Assembly (NCBI RefSeq): GCF_013402815.2
Contig: NZ_CP058601.1
Location: 1,426,001 to 1,490,000 of the forward strand
Reading direction: 5' to 3'
DNA length: 64,000 nucleotides
Origin: Natrinema halophilum
GTDB taxonomy: Archaea > Halobacteriota > Halobacteria > Halobacteriales > Natrialbaceae
The position numbers and the translations under genes were made by a program. Shown piece by piece: positions 35,897 to 44,451 of this stretch; the first letter of the stretch is position 1; each line of letters begins with the position of its first letter. The notes below the pieces were generated by a model. It was not told where the DNA came from, ran no database searches, and was given only the letters and a program-made list of their open reading frames with translations.

Positions 35897-36204
35897 CCGT
35901 ATCCCCGCGTCTTCGAAGAGATCACCGACGGACAACACGCAACACCGACCACTACTCGGGCTACCGCTCTGGTAACCCCGAGCGAAATCGTCCTGGCGCG
36001 GTGAGTACTCCCGTCACGTTCGAAGAATCGAGCACTGAAACACACTCGGTGAGGTCGCTCGAGGAGGACGACTCGTAACGGAATTGATCGGTGCTGGCCC
36101 CGCACCCGTGGACGGTAACGGACTATCGGAGCGGTGGTGGACGACGTTCGAACCGGTTCGGTCGGGCTCCGGTTTTTTCTCTCAGTACGGTGGAGTGACG
36201 ACCG

Positions 36205-36654
36205 ATGTCCGAACGCATTCTCGTTCCAATCGACGGCTCACCCCTCTCACAGCTGGCCCTCGAAACGGCACTCGAAGAGCACCCCGAGGCGGAAATCGTC
36301 GCGTTGCACGTCATCGATCCGTTCGAACCGGGGTATAGCGTGTACGACGTTCCGTACGACGGTGAGACCGAACCGATCCACGGTTCCGACGAGTGGTACG
36401 AACGCGCAGACGAACTCGCCACCGACCTTCTGGCGGACGCACGGGACCTCGCCGCGGAGTACGAGACGGAACTCTCGCTCGAGACGGTCACCGGAAACCC
36501 GAGCAAGGAAATCGTCGAGTACGCGACGGACAACGACGTCGATCAGATCATCATGGGCAGTCACGGTCGCGAGGAGGACGCTCGCATTCTGCTCGGGAGC
36601 GTAACCGAGGCTGTCGCGTTCCGTGCACCGATTCGCGTCAGTCTCATTCGGTGA
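36205..36654 (+). CDS. Universal stress protein (UspA family)
   Basis: A 149-residue Usp. It starts MSERILVPIDGSPLSQLA, has VTGNPSKEIVEYATDNDVDQI and the ATP-binding motif IMGSHGREEDARILLGSV (G-x2-G-x9-GS). It is a second single-domain Usp in the window, not close in sequence to the one at 15233. The 308 bp upstream (35897-36204) holds no recognisable gene. Confidence 0.93.
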   Translation: MSERILVPIDGSPLSQLALETALEEHPEAEIVALHVIDPFEPGYSVYDVPYDGETEPIHGSDEWYERADELATDLLADARDLAAEYETELSLETVTGNPSKEIVEYATDNDVDQIIMGSHGREEDARILLGSVTEAVAFRAPIRVSLIR

Positions 36655-36895
36655 CGGGACTCGGTTATGGGGCCGCTACGAACTGACTCGCCGTGTGATG
36701 GCTCGCGTCGAAAAACGATCCGGGTACCCGATACTCCCGCGATTCGCGAGTTTATCCAGCAGCCGCACACGACCTCCCAGAGCACGCGGTCGATCCGACC
36801 GTATTCGAGGCCGCTATTCGTTCGACGGAAACGCTTCGATCGTACCTGATCGGAAACCGGGAGGAGGAGTGCCGCCGGCGGCCCTTGCCGATAGC

Positions 36896-38128
36896 CTACG
36901 GTGGGTCGGTCCGATCGACGATATCTGAATCCGTCGGTCCCTGCCCGTCGAACCGCTCGACGAACGCGTCGAGCTGGGTCGGATCCGTCACGGCCGGAAG
37001 CTGCCGATCTGCCGTGGAACAGTCGGCGTCGACGCCGAGTCGATCACAGACGAGGTCCGCCGTCGCTTCGGCCATCTTCCGGTACGTGGTCAATTTCCCG
37101 CCGACGATGCTACAACAGTTCGCGAGTCCGTCGTCGGCGTGGTCGAGCAGGTGAAAGCCGCGGGAAATTCCGCGCCCGCCACGAGCGGCTTCGTCGGGTT
37201 CGTACAACGGTCGGACACCCCACCACGTCCGCACGCGGTCGGCGTCGGCGACCGGCGGGAGCATCGCTGCACACTCCTCGATCGTACGCTCGACCTCCCA
37301 GTTCGCCCGTTCGTAGTCGTCCGGGTCCTCGACGGCGACGCTCGTCGTCCCGAGGACGACTTCGCCGTCGTGAGGGACGATGATATCTCCGTCCGCGGGT
37401 TCGCGACACCGGTTGAGAACCGGTCCGAGGCCATCGTAGGCAACCGAGACCATGACGCCGCGGGTCGGCCGCATCGCGACCGAGACGCCGGCCATGTCCG
37501 CGATGCGGCCGGCATGGGGTCCGGTCGCGTTAACGACGTAGCGCGGGCGAACGGTCCGGTCGACCTCGCCCCCGAGCGCAACGCTCGCGATCCGATCATC
37601 CTCGCGAGTCATCGACCTGACCGGTGCGTGCGTCCGAATCCGGCCGCCGTGTTCGCTCACGTCCGCTGCGTTTGCCGCGACCAACCGCGACGGAACGACC
37701 ACGCCGTCCGGAACCCACATCGCTCGCTCGAGATCGTCGGTGACGTCAGGTATCGTCTCGCGAACTGCGCCAGCGTCGACGACTTCAGTCGAAATCCCAG
37801 CGTCGTCACACGCGCGTCGCTTCGCCTCGAAGTACGCCGGGTCGTCGGCAGCCAACTGAACGAAGAGCCCTCGCGTCTCTCTGATACACGCTCCCGCGAT
37901 TCGTCGCAGGGTGTGACTCTCCTCGAGACACGCACGAGCCTCCGGACCGTCGGCTTCGGCGTAGCGAGCGCCGCTGTGAAGCAGACCGTGTGAGCGGCCC
38001 GATGCGCCCGCGGCAAGCCCGTCGCGTTCGACGAGCGTCACGTCGACGCCTCGGAGCGCGAGGTCGCGTGCGATCCCCGCTCCCGTTGCACCGCCGCCGA
38101 TCACGAGGACGTCAATGGAACTGTCCAT
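36896..38128 (-). CDS. GlpA-like FAD-dependent oxidoreductase
   Basis: A 410-residue protein. It begins MDSSIDVLVIGGGATGAGIA, the Rossmann FAD motif (GxGxxG), followed by HSGARYAEADGPEARACLEES and later VNATGPHAG, TWWGVRPLY and IVGGKLTTYRKMAE, all typical of glycerol-3-phosphate dehydrogenase family A. The domain is complete, but the chain stops soon after the FAD domain; bacterial-type GlpA chains have an additional C-terminal [2Fe-2S]-like domain. No glpB, glpC or glpK is adjacent. It may act alone or with an unlinked partner. Confidence 0.8.
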   Translation of the reverse strand: MDSSIDVLVIGGGATGAGIARDLALRGVDVTLVERDGLAAGASGRSHGLLHSGARYAEADGPEARACLEESHTLRRIAGACIRETRGLFVQLAADDPAYFEAKRRACDDAGISTEVVDAGAVRETIPDVTDDLERAMWVPDGVVVPSRLVAANAADVSEHGGRIRTHAPVRSMTREDDRIASVALGGEVDRTVRPRYVVNATGPHAGRIADMAGVSVAMRPTRGVMVSVAYDGLGPVLNRCREPADGDIIVPHDGEVVLGTTSVAVEDPDDYERANWEVERTIEECAAMLPPVADADRVRTWWGVRPLYEPDEAARGGRGISRGFHLLDHADDGLANCCSIVGGKLTTYRKMAEATADLVCDRLGVDADCSTADRQLPAVTDPTQLDAFVERFDGQGPTDSDIVDRTDPP

Positions 38129-38284
38129 AATCTCACGAGGGCAGCCGGCCGGACATAGGTTTACCCCGCTATCGCTCGGTCCTCGTTGCTATCACTCGTC
38201 ACGACCGCGATTGACTGTCAGAAAGAGAGCATTGTGCGATCTGAACGGTCGATACGCCGCGACTCGAAGCGGACCCGGCGGGTG

Positions 38285-38798
38285 CTACGGGCTGTAATCT
38301 GGGGACTGCGAGTCAATCGTTTCCGAGACGTTTTCGAGTTCCTCACCGATAGTCGCGACCAGATCGTCGAGCGTGGCTATTCCCGTCAGCTCGCCGTCGT
38401 CATCCACGATCGGGAAGCGACGGACGTTGTGTTCTTTGATCGTCCGAGACCGGGATCGGATCGTCGTCTTCGTGGACAGTCGACGGATCCTCGGTCAGTT
38501 CCTCCTCGACCGACACCGACTCGACCGACACCGACTCGACCGACACCGACTCGACCGACACCGACTCGACCGACACCGACTCGACCGACACCGACTCGAC
38601 GTCGTCGTGTTCGTGTATCGTGTGCGCGACGTCACGGTCGGTGATTATCCCGACGGGATCGTCGCCCTCCGTGACGACGATCGAACCGACGTTTTCCACG
38701 TCCAACCGCGTCGATAGTTCCTCGAGTTCGCGGTCTCATTCGGTGGTGACGACGTTCTCGGAGCCGAGCTTGTCCAGAGACACGTTTACGAGGATCAC
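38285..38798 (-). pseudogene. CBS-domain pair protein, broken
   Basis: Three pieces line up as one CBS protein. The start is GTG near 38798 (or 38783), giving VSLDKLGSENVVTTE, then an in-frame TGA at about 38745, then DRELEELSTRLDVENVGSIV and IITDRDVAHTI (first CBS). A 15-bp repeat (38506-38595) adds ESVSV six times in the linker. Then EEELTEDPSTVHEDDD, after which the frame shifts: an extra base at about 38444 is needed to reach IKEHNVRRFPIVDDDG, GIATLDDLVATIGEEL and the stop near 38285. At least two lesions make a full protein unlikely. Confidence 0.82.
38506..38595. repeat. 15-bp tandem repeat, six identical copies
   Basis: Unit TCGACCGACACCGAC on the plus strand, six perfect copies from 38506 to 38595, partial copy after. 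On the minus strand it reads ESVSV within the CBS-domain pseudogene. Confidence 0.97.
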
Positions 38799-38850
38799 AA
38801 CCGGGCCGGTATTCAAGTCGAATCTTTCGAGTGAACGCAAGTTAGCTGCG

Positions 38851-39381
38851 CTACTGATCAGCGGCGACCTTTTCCCGGAACTTCTCCCGGACCTTCTCGA
38901 CTTTCGGGGCAGCGTGCATCGTGCAGTACGCGTCGTTCGGATTCTTTTCGAAGTAGTCCTGATGCGTTTCTTCGGCGCGGTAAAACGTTTCGAGGGGCTC
39001 GAGTTCCGTCACTACGTCGTCGTCGTACTCGTCGTCAAGCGCGTCGAGGTAGGCTTCGGCACGTTCCCGCTGGGTCTCGTCGTGATACAGCACGATAGAG
39101 CGGTACTGGGTGCCCACGTCCGGCCCCTGTCTGTTCAGTTGGGTCGGGTCGTGCGTGGCGAAAAACACGGCCAGTAGTTCGTCGTATCCGATCACGTCCG
39201 GATCGTACTCCACCTGCACGACTTCTGCATGTCCCGTAGTCCCGGAGCAGACCTCACGATAGGACGGGTCCTCGGCATGTCCGCCTGCGTAACCGGACGT
39301 GACCGACGCGACGCCCTCGAGTTCTTTCATCGCTGCCTCGGTACACCAGAAACAGCCGCCGCCGAACGTGGCTCGTTCCAT
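38851..39381 (-). CDS. msrA: Peptide methionine sulfoxide reductase A
   Basis: A 176-residue MsrA. The catalytic Cys is C10 in MERATFGGGCFWCTEAA. Further family marks are SGYAGGHAEDPSYREVCSG, TGHAEVVQVEYDP, THDPTQLNRQGPDVGTQYRS and FYRAEETHQDYF. It reduces Met-S-sulfoxide in the cytosol. The start at 39381 is chosen because the family begins a few residues before GGGCFW. Recycling Cys residues near the C-terminus: one Cys in AYCTMHAAP. Confidence 0.96.
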   Translation of the reverse strand: MERATFGGGCFWCTEAAMKELEGVASVTSGYAGGHAEDPSYREVCSGTTGHAEVVQVEYDPDVIGYDELLAVFFATHDPTQLNRQGPDVGTQYRSIVLYHDETQRERAEAYLDALDDEYDDDVVTELEPLETFYRAEETHQDYFEKNPNDAYCTMHAAPKVEKVREKFREKVAADQ

Positions 39382-39509
39382 AGCGAACTGTAGGACATCC
39401 TCGAGCAAAGATGTGACGGGAAGAGACGCTCGCTCGTCGGCTCCATCTTCAGCCTTTCAATTCGCAGCAGGTCCGAAAAGATTTGAACGTGGCCGCGAAA
39501 CGCCGGGAC

Positions 39510-40280
39510 ATGTCCTGGGAAACAGTTCGACTCGAATGGGAGGGAGACGTCGCAACGCTAACCGTCGACCGACCCGACGCACTCAACGCGTTGAACGTCG
39601 CGACGCTCGAGGCGATGGGCGAAGCGATCGAGGAGGCGGCGACCGACGGCGCTCGCGCGCTCGTTCTGACGGGGGCCGGCGATTCGTTCATCGCCGGTGC
39701 AGACATCAAGTATATGCGGGACCTCTCCGCGGAAGCGGCACAGGAATGGGGGGAACTCGGCCACGACGTCACCGACGCGCTCGAGGCGTTCCCCGCCCCG
39801 ACGATCGCCGCTGTCAACGGATACGCGTTCGGTGGCGGCTGTGAGATGGCGCTGGCCTGTGACCTGCGGGTCGCGAGCGAGTCAGCGTTGATCGGCAACA
39901 CCGAAATCGATCTGGGGATCATCCCCGGTTGGGGCGCCACCCAGCGGCTGCCGCGTCTCGTCGGCGACGAAACCGCGCGTCGGATGATCTTCTTCGGCGA
40001 CCGTCTCGACGCCGACTCCGCTGCTGAGGCGGGTCTGTTCGGCGAGGTCGTTCCCGACGATGAGCTCACAGACGTCGCCGCCGAACTGGCCGATCGAATC
40101 GCTGCGAAGCCGGCATTCGCGATGCAAACCGCCAAACAGGCGATCAATCAGGGATACGAAGGAGGGCAGGCGAGCGGACTCGAATACGAGAAACGCGCCT
40201 TCGCGAGCCTCTTCGGGACGCACGATCAGCGCGAAGGAATGGCGGCATTCGTCGAGGACCGAGAGCCGGAGTTCGAATAA
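39510..40280 (+). CDS. Enoyl-CoA hydratase/isomerase family protein
   Basis: A 256-residue crotonase-fold protein. The oxyanion-hole segments are IAGADIKYMRDL (about 66-77) and GYAFGGGCEMALACDLRVAS (about 105-125), and GNTEIDLGIIPGWGATQRLPR follows. A Glu in the GGGCEMA helix and a second Glu in NTEIDLG are at positions used by hydratases. It probably acts in fatty-acid or butanoate metabolism in the cytosol. The start ATG at 39510 is chosen over a TTG at 39483. Confidence 0.92.
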   Translation: MSWETVRLEWEGDVATLTVDRPDALNALNVATLEAMGEAIEEAATDGARALVLTGAGDSFIAGADIKYMRDLSAEAAQEWGELGHDVTDALEAFPAPTIAAVNGYAFGGGCEMALACDLRVASESALIGNTEIDLGIIPGWGATQRLPRLVGDETARRMIFFGDRLDADSAAEAGLFGEVVPDDELTDVAAELADRIAAKPAFAMQTAKQAINQGYEGGQASGLEYEKRAFASLFGTHDQREGMAAFVEDREPEFE

Positions 40281-40313
40281 CGAACACCCTGCTACGCGGT
40301 TCCTCCAGATCGT

Positions 40314-40979
40314 CTACCGGCCCTCGACGCACCAGGTGAGCAAGACTCCCCCGTCGAGCCGATCGAATTCTTCGAGTTCGAGCATCGGAAACTCGGCGAC
40401 GAACCCCTCGCCGTCTGCGAGCGTCGGTGCGTCGCGGCCGCCGACTATTTTCGGACCGACGAACGTGCGTAGCTCGTCGACCAGGCCGGCCTCGAAAAGG
40501 GAGAAAATGAGTTCTCCGCCCCCTTCGACCATGATTTGCTCGAGGCCCTGTTCCTGCAGCGTCGCGAACGCGCCCAGGAGGTCGACCCGATCGTCTCCCG
40601 CCGTAAGTAACTGGGCGCGGTCGGCGAGGTCCGCACGGCGTTCGACCGGCGCGTTCTCGCTCAAGCAGACATAGGTCGTCGCCGCGTCGTCGAGGATCGC
40701 GGCATCCATCGGCGTCCGACCGTTCGAATCGACGACCACCCGTGCGGGATTCGCCGATCGTCCGTTCTCGCGGCGTCGGTCACGTAGTTGCTCGTCTTTG
40801 ACCGTGAGATGCGGATCGTCTGCGAGGACGGTTCCGACACCGACGACGACGGCGTCGCTGTCGGCCCGGAGACGATCAACCCGCGCGAAGTCTTCGTCGC
40901 CGCTAATCGCGAGTTGGTCGCGGCGGCGCGAGGAGAGCTTGCCGTCCGCGCTCACGGCTGCGTTGACGACGACGTACAT
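40314..40979 (-). CDS. 2,5-diamino-6-(ribosylamino)-pyrimidinone 5'-phosphate reductase
   Basis: A 221-residue RibD-C/DHFR-like reductase. It starts MYVVVNAAVSADGKLSS, has DAVVVGVGTVLADDPHLTVK, a NADPH-site segment ARVVVDSNGRTP, and IMVEGGGELIFSLFEAGLVDEL. In archaea this single-domain enzyme reduces the ribosyl group in riboflavin synthesis (ArfC/MJ0671 type). It is convergent with the enoyl-CoA hydratase gene. The N-terminal deaminase domain of bacterial RibD is absent, as expected. Confidence 0.9.
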   Translation of the reverse strand: MYVVVNAAVSADGKLSSRRRDQLAISGDEDFARVDRLRADSDAVVVGVGTVLADDPHLTVKDEQLRDRRRENGRSANPARVVVDSNGRTPMDAAILDDAATTYVCLSENAPVERRADLADRAQLLTAGDDRVDLLGAFATLQEQGLEQIMVEGGGELIFSLFEAGLVDELRTFVGPKIVGGRDAPTLADGEGFVAEFPMLELEEFDRLDGGVLLTWCVEGR

Positions 40980-41204
40980 ATCCGTGCTGAGTCGTCGGCC
41001 CTAAAGAAACCCCGCATCTCGGCTCGGATGGCCCGAGGTCTTCGCCCCGAAATACTCGATGTGTCGGCCAGAATAATCGACTGCTCCGCCCAGAGCAGTC
41101 ACCGACGCGTCTCTCGTCGCCGGATATATGTCACCATATAGGAACGGATATGGAACATATAAACGACTTATCCGGTCTTGCGGAATTATTTCAGAGCACA
41201 CCGC

Positions 41205-41405
41205 GTGACGACCGATATCACCACGTTCGGCGACACGGTACCGTTCCATCACCGGCACATCACTCTCGAAAACCGGGGCAACGTTTGCATCGTCGGTGAC
41301 ATTCACGGCTGTCTTGATTCGCTCGAAGCGCTACTGGAGGTACTCGACCTCGCCGCGAACGACCTCGTCGTGTTCGTCGGCGACCGGAGGAGGCATGGAC
41401 CGTAA
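41205..41405 (+). pseudogene. Metallophosphatase N-terminal fragment
   Basis: The frame starts GTG at 41205 and contains CIVGDIHGCLDSLEALLEV and NDLVVFVGD, the first two metal-binding motifs of PPP-type phosphatases (GDxHG and GDxxDRG region). After VVFVGD the expected continuation is lost and it stops after RRRHGP at 41405. Most of the catalytic domain is missing, so it is a remnant. It overlaps the start of the next frame. Confidence 0.72.
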
Positions 41406-41702
41406 CGAACGGACTTCGGAGAGGGCGGAACTCGAGGCATCCGAGACGGAAGTCGACGAGAATCGATCGCGTCCACCCGACGAAACTCACGCTTCTGATA
41501 CGGTCGTTGACGTGACGACTCTGATGCGGCTACCGACGCTGACGACTCTGATGCGGCTACCGACGCTGACGACTCTGATACCAGGGAGAACACTCACACT
41601 GGCCCCGGGGGCAGACCGTCCGACGAGAGCAGTGCCAATGGTGCAGCGGACGAGGGTACGGTCGCTACGGAGGGGTTAACACCGATACTGACGGCTCAAT
41701 AG
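41395..41702 (+). pseudogene. Acidic repeat protein with frameshift at the repeat
   Basis: A strong ribosome-binding-like GGAGGAGG precedes ATG at 41395. The first 40 residues (MDRNERTSERAELEASETEV) are acidic. At about 41512 the frame must change for the acidic reading to continue: in the second frame it becomes DDSDAATDA repeated, then DDSDTRENTHTGPGG and on to the stop TAG at 41700-41702. The original frame turns basic and Leu/Thr/Arg-rich. I infer a frameshift next to the 27-bp repeat. The protein is unknown. Confidence 0.55.
41514..41579. repeat. 27-bp tandem repeat, 2.4 copies
   Basis: Copies at 41514-41540 and 41541-41567 are identical, with a 12-base partial copy at 41568-41579. The unit encodes DDSDAATDA in one frame and TLMRLPTLT in another. 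Confidence 0.93.
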
Positions 41703-41768
41703 CACAATTAGCAGTGACTTAGTAGGTATCGTCGCTGTGTTCAGGTACGGGACCTACTACCCGAAATC

Positions 41769-41996
41769 ATGAACGGATCAACCGGCGGTTACGACGATCA
41801 GTCCACCCGACAGCGACTGGCCGCGGCCACGCAGTATTCGAGCGATAAAACCGATCTCGAGTCGGTTGTCGTTCGCTACGAGGACAGGCCCAATCGATGC
41901 ACGATTGTGCCGCGAGAGTGCCCCGAAGCCGAGCGGGTGACCACCTGGCTGACAGCAGACGCGCGAGCGTTCGTCGACCTGGAGGACGCGCGGTAG
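41769..41996 (+). CDS. Small protein of the DUF7511-like family
   Basis: A 75-residue protein. Residues 28-75 carry LESVVVRYEDRPNRCTIVP, then ERVTTWLTADARAFVDLED, a pattern I recall from a small haloarchaeal family (DUF7511). No catalytic motif is visible. It is intact although it follows three broken genes. The start ATG at 41769 gives a polar N-terminus. The function is unknown. Confidence 0.75.
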   Translation: MNGSTGGYDDQSTRQRLAAATQYSSDKTDLESVVVRYEDRPNRCTIVPRECPEAERVTTWLTADARAFVDLEDAR

Positions 41997-42414
41997 TCGA
42001 GTGCTGTGGTGCAATCGAGCGTCGTGCTGGGTCGACACCGTTCCCGCCGTGAACAGCGAAATATCGAAGCTCCCTCGAACAGTCGGGCGGACCTCGACGA
42101 CGCCGAAGATATCCGCGGTGAAAGTGTCAGATTTGCCGCGGTCACCGTCGACGGCTCCGGTCCGAGCAACCCAGCCGTCGATCCGCTCTGTCACCGGTTT
42201 TCAGAGAAGCCGGTTCGGTAACCGCACTCCAAAACGAGGTCGCTCGACCGCACAAATCTATATATAGATATATTAGGGTACAGTTGTCGATGGAGAGTTA
42301 CGAAATCGTGTATATCTAAAACCGTCAAAAACCGCCCTTCAGGAGATTATTCGGGGGATTCGAATATCTCTATAGACTAGTGGATTTATATTGTTGCAGT
42401 TGGAATCCGCTCGT
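41997..42414. other. Intergenic region upstream of the AbrB-PhoU gene
   Basis: About 0.4 kb without a convincing gene. The second half is notably AT-rich for this genome, with a self-complementary run TCTATATATAGATATATTA around 42257-42275. The promoter element for the next gene is listed separately. Confidence 0.5.
42383..42392 (+). promoter_or_regulatory. Candidate TATA box for the AbrB-PhoU regulator
   Basis: GATTTATATT lies about 27 bp before the ATG at 42415. This spacing fits an archaeal TATA box driving a leaderless transcript. Sequence inspection only. Confidence 0.5.
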
Positions 42415-43425
42415 ATGGAGACGCGAAAGGTGCAGGTGACAGGTGGGTCGACGTTCACGGTCTCGCTTCCAAAAACGTGGGCAACCGAGAACGGCGTCAG
42501 TAGCGGAACGACCGTCGAATTCTACCCGGAAGGAGACGAACTTCTCCTGACTCCCGAACGTGAGACGCGTCGGGAGGAAGGTGCCCTCGACGTCTCGGGG
42601 CTCGAGGGAGAACAACTGGAGCGAGCCGTGATGACGATGTACGTAAGCGGCTTCGACATCATCAGACTGCAAGCCGGCCGGATCACGACCGAGCAACGCA
42701 GCGCGATCCGTACTGCGACCCAGCGTCTCATCGGCGTCGAGGTCCTCGAAGAAACCAGCGACAGCATGATCATTCAGGATCTGCTCGACTCGTCGGAGCT
42801 GTCGATTGTCAATGCCGTCACTCGAATGCGACTGATCGCTCAGTCGATGCTCGAGGACGCTGTGACCGCGTTGATCGAGAACGACGACGACATCGGATAC
42901 GACGTCATCGAGCGCGACGACGACGTCGACCGCCTCTGGCTGGTTGTCTCCAGAATCTTCCGTGCCACGCTGCGCTCACCCCGAGCGATTGAAGAACTCG
43001 GCGTCTCCCGAGAGGACTGTTTCGACTTTCACTCGAGTGCCCGCCAACTCGAGCGGATCGCAGACCACGCGGTCAAGATCAGCGATATCGCCCTCAAACT
43101 CGATGAACTCCCCGCTAACGTCGCCGACGCCCTCCACGGACTTCACGCCGAAACAGCGACCGTCTTCGAGCAGTCGATGGATGCGCTGTTCGCCGACGAC
43201 GCTGACGAAGCCGCCCGACTCGGTCACGAAGCTCTCGCAGCCGTCCTCGAGATCGACGAACACACGCGACAGATAGACGACATGCTCCGCGAGCTGGAAC
43301 CCGCACAGGCCCAGTCGATCGGACTGATCGTCGACTCGCTGTCGCGAAGCGCAGACTACGGTGGCAACGTCGCCGAAACGGCGCTGCAAAAGGCCGCACC
43401 TCGACCGGGAACGGAACCCGAATAG
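42415..43425 (+). CDS. Phosphate uptake regulator: AbrB-type domain fused to PhoU
   Basis: A 336-residue protein. Residues 1-45 form a SpoVT/AbrB-like DNA-binding domain (METRKVQVTGGSTFTVSLPK, EFYPEGDELLL). Residues 100-330 are helical PhoU-like repeats (SIVNAVTRMRLIAQSMLEDA, ARQLERIADHAVKISDIAL, EIDEHTRQIDDML). This fusion is the common haloarchaeal PhoU-like regulator and probably controls phosphate transport genes; no pst genes are in the window. The start at 42415 gives the exact AbrB start. Confidence 0.9.
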   Translation: METRKVQVTGGSTFTVSLPKTWATENGVSSGTTVEFYPEGDELLLTPERETRREEGALDVSGLEGEQLERAVMTMYVSGFDIIRLQAGRITTEQRSAIRTATQRLIGVEVLEETSDSMIIQDLLDSSELSIVNAVTRMRLIAQSMLEDAVTALIENDDDIGYDVIERDDDVDRLWLVVSRIFRATLRSPRAIEELGVSREDCFDFHSSARQLERIADHAVKISDIALKLDELPANVADALHGLHAETATVFEQSMDALFADDADEAARLGHEALAAVLEIDEHTRQIDDMLRELEPAQAQSIGLIVDSLSRSADYGGNVAETALQKAAPRPGTEPE

Positions 43426-43438
43426 TCAGGAAAACTAA

Positions 43439-43464
43439 ATAGTTTCCGTTTTGACGGAAACTAT
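43439..43464. promoter_or_regulatory. Perfect 11-bp inverted repeat over the next start codon
   Basis: ATAGTTTCCGT at 43439-43449, a 4-base spacer TTTG, and ACGGAAACTAT at 43454-43464. It lies 14 bp after the PhoU-type stop and covers the first two bases of the ATG at 43463 (AT at 43463-43464). It can be an operator or an RNA hairpin/terminator; the sequence cannot decide. Confidence 0.7.
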
Positions 43465-44412
43465 GAACGGCGAGGGAGCAAGCAGACGCGCTGCACTCGG
43501 GCTTCTGGGGTGCGTGGCGTCATCGATCGCCGGTTGCCTGGCACGATCCGATTCCGATGATCCGAGCGGGTCCGACACCGGATCGACCGGGAGCGACGGG
43601 GCAGATACCTGCGTCAACGGCGGTTCCGACGGTACCGAAGTCGCGGCGTGGCCGACGCCTCAGTACGACGTCGCGAACACGGGCACTCCGGGTACCGGCG
43701 TCGGCCCGAAGAAATCCCCTGAACCGATCGGTTCCGCTACCGCGACGGACCGGGTTACTGCGAGTCCGGTAATCGTCGACGACATTCGTACGTCGGCAGC
43801 TGGGACAACACATTGTATGCGCTGTCGATCGCGGACGGCAGCCTCGAGTGGACGGTAGACACCGGTGGGAGTATCCTCTCACCGGCAGCCGTCGTCGACG
43901 GAACGGTGTTCGTCGGGAATGGCGACTCGTCTCTGTACGCACTCGACGCCGCAACCGGCGATCCGCACTGGACGACCGATCTTCCCGCCTCGGCCCGAAC
44001 GAGTCCCGCGATAGTCGATGGGACCCATTACATCGGCTGTGGCGACGGTAACCTCTATGCGCTGTCGCCGACCGACGGGTCCGAACGCTGGACGTTCCGG
44101 GCGGCTGGGCCGGTCGGCGGAGGACCGACCGTCGTGGACGATACCGTTTACGTTCAAAGTCACGACGTCGCGAACGGGGATCGACGCTGGGAATCGAACG
44201 TCGGCCGCTTCGGCGGGTCCCCGACCGTCGCGGACGGGGTCCTCTACGTCGGTACCTGGGAGAAAGAACTCTACGCGCTCGACGGCTCGGACGGGTCGAA
44301 GCGCTGGAGCGACGACGCGGAAGACGCCATATCGGGATCAGTCGCGGTGGCCGATGGGGTGTTCGGATTCGGTGACGACTACGGTAATATCGTTGCGCTC
44401 GCGGAGCCGTAG
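43463..44412 (+). pseudogene. PQQ-type beta-propeller lipoprotein, frameshifted
   Basis: The first part (MNGEGASRRAALGLLGC) has a lipobox-like SIAGC and AWPTPQYDVANTGTPG, a normal start for haloarchaeal PQQ-binding-like propeller lipoproteins. At about 43783-43790 (after ASPVIVDD) one base is missing: the propeller resumes in another frame as YVGSWDNTLYALSIADGSLEW and runs to 44412 with five or six WD-like blades (LYALDAATGDPHW, LYALSPTDGSERW, LYALDGSDGSKRW). One blade near 44160 also lacks about six residues (VYVQSHDVANGDRRW). The second part has its own late ATG at 43813, which would lack export. Confidence 0.75.
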
Positions 44413-44451
44413 CTCACAGGTATCGGGTACAAAACCGCGAACGAAGTCGCG

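Noticed and set aside
38506-38595. CRISPR array candidate
   Set aside because: The 15-bp units are directly adjacent with no spacers and sit inside a protein frame.
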